Assembly: GCA_900752115.1 (NCBI GenBank)
Contig: CAADUC010000059.1
Coordinates: 1 to 45,036, forward strand
Reading direction: 5' to 3'
DNA: 45,036 nucleotides
From: Clostridia bacterium
GTDB taxonomy: Bacteria > Bacillota > Clostridia > Oscillospirales > Acutalibacteraceae
Within the stretch, counting starts at the first letter, position 1, and each line of letters starts with the position of its first letter. Position numbers and translations under genes: made by a program. The notes beneath the pieces were generated by a model, which was not told the DNA's origin, ran no database searches, and worked only from the letters and a program-made list of their open reading frames with translations. Below, in pieces: positions 41,419 through 45,036 of this stretch.

Positions 41419-42249
41419 GACAAAGCCGAGAAGAAAGGTCAGGGCGAAAATCACGGCTGCCACCAGGACGATGGTCCCGCCTGCCGCCGTACCGAGATAG
41501 TACGATAAAATCAGCCCCGTCACGCCCGAGAACATGGAGATCGCCACGCTCCACGCATGGTAGGAGCGCATACTGCGCGCCACATTGCGGGCGGAGGCCG
41601 CGGGCAGAACAAGCAGAGAATTGATGATCAGCACGCCCACCCATTTGATCGACACCGTAACGAGCACGGCGACGAGAATCACGAATATCTTCTGCACCGC
41701 GCATTCCCGGATATTCTTGCTCGCCGCGAGATCCCCGTTGATGCTCGCGAGCAGGAAGCGGTTGAAAAACAGCCCCCAAACGAGGAGAACGGCGATCAGC
41801 AAAACGGCAAGCAGGGCGATCTCCTCCGGCTGAACGGTGAGAATATCGCCGATGAGATAGCCGGAATACTTCGCGAACCCCCCGCTGGCCGAGAGCAGCA
41901 CCACGCCAAGGGCAAGACCTGTACTGGAAAACACGCCGATGATCGTATCGGCGGACGAAACGCCGGAACCAATCACCGCGGAGATACCGACGGCAAACAG
42001 GAGGGCAAAGCCCAGCATGGAGAGCAGATAGTTGTCCACGCCCATCAGGACGCCGATGGCAATGCCCGTCAGCGCCGAATGCCCAAGCGCGTCTGAGAAA
42101 AAGCTCATGCGGTTGTTGACAATCATCGTGCCCACGAGGCCGAAGAGCGGCGTGATAAGCAGCACGGCCACGAAGGCGTTCTTCATGAATTGGAACTCCG
42201 TCCACTCAAACGGGAGGAGTGCATCGATGACACTGTAAAGAATCTCCAT
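41395..42249 (-). CDS. znuB: Zinc (or manganese) ABC transporter permease
   Basis: A 284-aa polytopic protein of the ABC-3 permease family (ZnuB/AdcB/MntB). About eight hydrophobic helices are visible. The typical NRMSFFSDALGHSALTGIAIG loop lies near residue 45 and contacts the ATPase. LGFALLFAVGISAVIGSGVSSADTIIG follows; the key region is SGVSSADTIIG. The gene starts 1 nt after the ATPase stop. The His-rich binding protein and Zur-type operator upstream make zinc the most probable metal. Confidence 0.88.
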   Translation of the reverse strand: MEILYSVIDALLPFEWTEFQFMKNAFVAVLLITPLFGLVGTMIVNNRMSFFSDALGHSALTGIAIGVLMGVDNYLLSMLGFALLFAVGISAVIGSGVSSADTIIGVFSSTGLALGVVLLSASGGFAKYSGYLIGDILTVQPEEIALLAVLLIAVLLVWGLFFNRFLLASINGDLAASKNIRECAVQKIFVILVAVLVTVSIKWVGVLIINSLLVLPAASARNVARSMRSYHAWSVAISMFSGVTGLILSYYLGTAAGGTIVLVAAVIFALTFLLGFVSGRRRAA

Positions 42250-42250
42250 C

Positions 42251-43060
42251 TTACTTTCCTCCCTTTCCCGGCTCCGGCAGGCCGAACGTCTCCCGCACCT
42301 CGCGCGAAGCCATCACCTGAGACACCTCTCCGCTCACGAGGATCGTCCGATCCAGCAGAGCCGCGCTCGTGGCATATTTCAGGACGTGCGAAAGATCGTG
42401 CGAGACGAGGATCACCGGCATGTGGTAGCGCTCGCGCAGCGAGCAGACCAGCTCATAGAACACCTCGATGCCGCGCCGGTCGACGGCGGAAACAGGCTCG
42501 TCAAGCAGGAGCAGATCCGGCATCGGTTCGAGAGCAAAGGCCAGCAGAACGCGCTGCAGCTCGCCTCCCGAAAGATTTCCGAGCTTCTTGTCCAGAAGCT
42601 CCGGCCTTGCTCCGGCCCGCTCCAGCATCTGCGCGGCTCTGGAACGGGCCGCTTTTTTCTGGCCAAGCCAGACAGGGAAAGGCGACAGGTTCGCGCAAAG
42701 CATATCGCCGACCGTCATCGGCGAAGAATGATCAAACACAAGATTCTGCGGTACATAGCCGATTTTCGGCTTCTCAACGCGCTCGCCCTTATGGCTTGTA
42801 AACTGAATTTCTCCCGTATACGGGATTCTCCCGAGCAGCGCCTTGAGCAGCGTCGTCTTGCCCGCCCCGTTTCTGCCGATAAGGGCCATAATCTCGCCGT
42901 GGCGCACATTGAGATTGACGTCGTGAAGAATCATGCCGTCCTTCTTTTTGACTCCGAGGCCCCGGATTCGTACGCTGCACTGGCAGTCGACGCAATTGCA
43001 GCCGGCCTGCGCGCAGTTCGAGCAATCCGCGCCGCACTGGTGCTGGTGTTGTTCCGTCAT
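42251..43060 (-). CDS. znuC: Zinc ABC transporter ATPase with cysteine-rich N-terminal extension
   Basis: A 269-aa ATPase. After the extension, the ABC domain shows Walker A GRNGAGKTT, a Q-loop GYVPQNLVFD, the signature NLSGGELQRVLLAFAL, Walker B LLLLDEPVSAVD and the switch histidine in ILVSHDLSHVL. Residues about 4-29 are unusual: HQHQ followed by seven cysteines (C-x3-C-x2-C-x4-C-x-C-x2-C-x-C), a pattern able to bind zinc or another soft metal. The ATG at 43060 has GAGGAGG at 6 nt and directly follows the binding-protein gene; an upstream in-frame ATG (43075) would include the SD itself and is rejected. It powers import through the permease. Confidence 0.9.
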   Translation of the reverse strand: MTEQHQHQCGADCSNCAQAGCNCVDCQCSVRIRGLGVKKKDGMILHDVNLNVRHGEIMALIGRNGAGKTTLLKALLGRIPYTGEIQFTSHKGERVEKPKIGYVPQNLVFDHSSPMTVGDMLCANLSPFPVWLGQKKAARSRAAQMLERAGARPELLDKKLGNLSGGELQRVLLAFALEPMPDLLLLDEPVSAVDRRGIEVFYELVCSLRERYHMPVILVSHDLSHVLKYATSAALLDRTILVSGEVSQVMASREVRETFGLPEPGKGGK

Positions 43061-43071
43061 ATGTTTCCTCC

Positions 43072-43998
43072 TCACGAAAGCGCTTTCACAAGCGTCTCCA
43101 TATTTTGTTCCATCGCGTCAAGATACGCGTCCTTGTCATCCGGACCGGTCACCACAGGATCGAGCGTCCAGACCGTGATCCCGCTCTCTGCCGCGATAAT
43201 GTTGGCGGTGCTCTCCGGATACTGCGGCTCGGCGAACACCGCCGCAACGCCGGCCTCCTCGATCAAACGAATCGTCTCAGCCAGCTCCCGCGCGCTCGGC
43301 TGGCTGTCCGGCTCACGGTTAACGACTTTGACAATGTTCAGATCAAACTCCCTCGCAAAATACGGAAACGCCTCGTGAAAGGTCACGATATTTTTATTCG
43401 GAAGCGGATCGATCGCTTCATGCATCCTGTCGCGGAGCGCCTCGAGCTTTTCCACATAGACGCGGGTGTTTTCCTCATATCGATCGGCATGCTCCGGATC
43501 GGCCTGCTTCAAGCCCTCGCACAGATTTTCCACCTGTCCGATGCATTCGGAAATGCTTACCCAGATGTGCGGGTTGACGTCTCCGTGATCGTGGCCGTCG
43601 TCCTCCTCATGGTCGTGCTCCTCTCCGGTCCCGCTCTCGAGCAAAGTCAGTCCCTCGCTGGTGTCGACGATCGTCAGGTCCGGCAGCTGTTCCACCACCT
43701 TGTCGAGGAAACTCTCCATGCCCGCCCCGTTGATAACGAACACGTCGGCCTTTTCGAGATTTTTCATATCCTTCGTCTGCAGCTGGTAGTCATGCAGGCA
43801 GCCGGTCTGCTGCCCGGCCATATTATCGACTTTTACGCCTTCCACCCCGTCTGTCACATTCAGCGCCATAATATACATAGGATAAAAGGACGTCACCACG
43901 CTCAGTTCCGGCTCCTCCTGCTCCGTCCGGCCCGCACAGCCCGAAAGGACCGCAAGGCACAGCGCAAGCAGAAGAGCGGCGGCGCGTCGTATTCTCAT
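43072..43998 (-). CDS. znuA: Zinc-binding lipoprotein of the ABC transporter (ZnuA/AdcA-like)
   Basis: A 308-aa substrate-binding protein of the cluster 9 (TroA/ZnuA) family. A lipoprotein signal ends in LAVLSGC at residues 15-21, so it is anchored outside the membrane. The SVVTSFYPMYIMALNVTDGVE block starts the mature part. A His/Asp-rich loop (EEHDHEEDDGHDHGD, about residues 125-140) before NPHIWVS is typical of zinc, not manganese, transporters. FHEAFPYFAREF and the C-terminal GITVWTLDP complete the metal site. The ATG at 43998 has AAAGG about 11 nt ahead; an upstream in-frame ATG (44061) lies inside the Zur-type operator and is rejected. First gene of the znuACB operon. Confidence 0.93.
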   Translation of the reverse strand: MRIRRAAALLLALCLAVLSGCAGRTEQEEPELSVVTSFYPMYIMALNVTDGVEGVKVDNMAGQQTGCLHDYQLQTKDMKNLEKADVFVINGAGMESFLDKVVEQLPDLTIVDTSEGLTLLESGTGEEHDHEEDDGHDHGDVNPHIWVSISECIGQVENLCEGLKQADPEHADRYEENTRVYVEKLEALRDRMHEAIDPLPNKNIVTFHEAFPYFAREFDLNIVKVVNREPDSQPSARELAETIRLIEEAGVAAVFAEPQYPESTANIIAAESGITVWTLDPVVTGPDDKDAYLDAMEQNMETLVKALS

Positions 43999-44042
43999 AG
44001 TTTCACTGCCTTTCTGTTGCCCTTCTGTGTCAAGTCCAAGAT

Positions 44043-44063
44043 AAATGCGAATGATTTGCATTT
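44043..44063. promoter_or_regulatory. Zur-type (Fur family) operator of the znu operon
   Basis: A 21-bp near-palindrome with outer arms AAATGC and GCATTT and an AAT-g-ATT core, close to the Gram-positive Zur box (AAATCGTAAT-n-ATTACGATTT). It lies at or just after the expected transcription start, so bound repressor would block the polymerase when zinc is plentiful. Confidence 0.8.
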
Positions 44064-44066
44064 ACG

Positions 44067-44095
44067 ATTGTACTCCTCACGGCGAAGGTTGTCAA
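44067..44095 (-). promoter_or_regulatory. Sigma-A promoter of the znu operon
   Basis: On the minus strand TTGACA (complement of 44090-44095), a 17-bp spacer and TACAAT (complement of 44067-44072). The Zur-type operator follows directly downstream. Confidence 0.8.
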
Positions 44096-44282
44096 GCAGA
44101 CGTTTTTCCCTGTGGAAACGCGGACCGGCGGACAGAGGAGCACTCCGTTTTTTCCGCAGTCCGCCCGCAGGTCAGGGGCAAAACAGACGGCTTTCCGGCC
44201 CGGGAAAGCGGCTCTCTTTCGCCCTTCATGAATTTTCGGAACGAATTTCCTTCAAAAAAACGCAAAATCGTGTCGGTTATTC

Positions 44283-44311
44283 TTGACTTTAGCAAGTTAA
44301 AGCAATATAAT
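44283..44311 (+). promoter_or_regulatory. Sigma-A promoter of serC
   Basis: TTGACT (44283-44288), a 17-bp spacer and TATAAT (44306-44311), about 62 nt before the serC start. Between 44096 and 44282 I see nothing but a weak GCTTTCC/GGAAAGC hairpin. Confidence 0.8.
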
Positions 44312-44372
44312 AGTTTACATACGTTTTTCCCTTTGGGGAAAATGGGAGTTATTGATTGGAGGTAAGCACTCA

Positions 44373-45036
44373 ATGAATCGCGTTTACAATTTTTCCGCCG
44401 GTCCTTCCATGCTGCCGGAGTCCGTACTGCGCCGCGCAGCCGACGAAATGCTCGATTACCATGGCTGTGGACAGTCTGTGATGGAGATGTCTCACCGCTC
44501 AAAGGTATATCAGAGTATCATTGACTCCGCGGAAAGTCTTCTGCGCGAGGTCATGGGGATTCCGGATAACTATAAGGTGCTCTTCCTGCAGGGCGGCGCG
44601 TCCTCGCAGTTCGCGATGGTTCCGATGAATCTGATGACGAAGAGCGGCAAGGCGGACTTTGTGCTGACAGGCCAGTGGGCCACGAAGGCATACCAGGAGG
44701 CTTCCCGCTACGGCCAGGCAAATGTCGTGGCGTCCTCGAAGGATAAGACGTTCTCCTACATCCCGGAGCTTGATCCGGCTGCGTTCACGAAGGACGCGGA
44801 CTATTTCCATATCTGCCTGAACAACACCATTTACGGCACCCGCTTCACGAAGCTGCCGGAGACGGGAGATGTGCCGCTGGTCGCGGATATTTCCTCCTGC
44901 ATCCTGTCCGAGCCGATCGATGTGAGCCGCTTCGCTCTGCTCTACGCGGGCGCGCAGAAAAATATGGCTCCCCCCGGCCTGACGGGCGCCATTATCCGCG
45001 GGGAAATGATCGGCGAGGCGATGGACAAAACCCCCA
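44373..45036 (+). CDS. serC: Phosphoserine aminotransferase, 3'-truncated by window edge
   Basis: The frame opens at ATG 44373 with GGAGG 10 nt upstream and runs to the edge (221 full codons of an expected 360 or so). It begins MNRVYNFSAGPSMLPESVL, includes MEMSHRSKVY, FLQGGASSQFAMVPMNL and the pyridoxal-phosphate lysine in LLYAGAQKNMAPPGLTGA near the right edge. The enzyme converts 3-phosphohydroxypyruvate and glutamate to phosphoserine in serine synthesis. It has its own promoter. Serine-pathway partners such as serA would lie outside the window. Confidence 0.96.
   Translation, partial: MNRVYNFSAGPSMLPESVLRRAADEMLDYHGCGQSVMEMSHRSKVYQSIIDSAESLLREVMGIPDNYKVLFLQGGASSQFAMVPMNLMTKSGKADFVLTGQWATKAYQEASRYGQANVVASSKDKTFSYIPELDPAAFTKDADYFHICLNNTIYGTRFTKLPETGDVPLVADISSCILSEPIDVSRFALLYAGAQKNMAPPGLTGAIIRGEMIGEAMDKTP

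Overview
The window (about 45 kb, GC-rich, roughly 55-60 % by eye) looks like a chromosome segment of a spore-forming member of the Clostridia (Bacillota), probably a gut relative of the Oscillospirales. The evidence is strong AGGAGG-type ribosome binding sites at nearly every gene, sigma-A promoters of the form TTGACA-N17-TATAAT, a YpeB germination protein, LrgAB, a Zur-controlled zinc ABC transporter with a lipoprotein binding protein, and a fluoride riboswitch. No tRNA, rRNA, transposase, integrase or CRISPR array was seen.

Region 1 (1-18276, minus strand) is one tightly packed operon for a contractile injection system (CIS) of the phage-tail-like, extracellular (Afp/PVC) lineage. In transcription order it encodes a 599-aa phage-tail-associated protein, a membrane protein with a C-terminal anchor, a HAMP protein with a cyclase-like domain lacking its catalytic residues, a MORN-repeat membrane protein, a TolC-like exported coiled-coil protein, an 896-aa exported coiled-coil protein, a DUF4255/Pvc16-like cap protein, a beta-rich protein of unknown role, a DUF4280 PAAR-like spike tip, the sheath, the inner tube, a tail assembly chaperone-like protein, a small DUF6760-like protein without an ATG in the expected place, a second tube-like protein with an acidic repeat tail, and an unrecognised protein cut by the window edge. 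The remaining baseplate genes presumably lie beyond base 1. The five or so envelope proteins are not part of standard Afp/PVC clusters and are the most novel part: they suggest a CIS tied to the cell envelope of a Gram-positive cell.

Region 2 (18277-27389) is the cargo and control part. A divergent promoter region with 29-bp-phased repeats drives the CIS operon leftward and, rightward, a 914-aa calpain-like cysteine protease (candidate injected effector) overlapped by a GNAT-fold protein. Then follow a histidine kinase (minus strand) and, divergent from it, a response regulator whose stop overlaps the start of a Pvc15-type AAA+ ATPase. The coupling suggests two-component control of the injection system. 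Two copies of an intergenic hairpin element close the two convergent junctions of this region.

Region 3 (27423-45036) is mixed housekeeping and accessory sequence: an acetyltransferase/methyltransferase operon; a cation/proton antiporter behind a fluoride riboswitch; a sulfatase with a divergent AraC regulator; LrgAB; a MarR regulator with its operator next to a MATE pump gene that has been deleted into a cytidylate-kinase-like gene; YpeB; a class-I-amidotransferase-like hydrolase; an ADP-ribosylglycohydrolase broken by a one-base frameshift; CbiK; a HAD hydrolase; a Zur-regulated zinc ABC transporter whose ATPase carries a cysteine-rich N-terminal extension; and the 5' part of serC, cut by the right edge.
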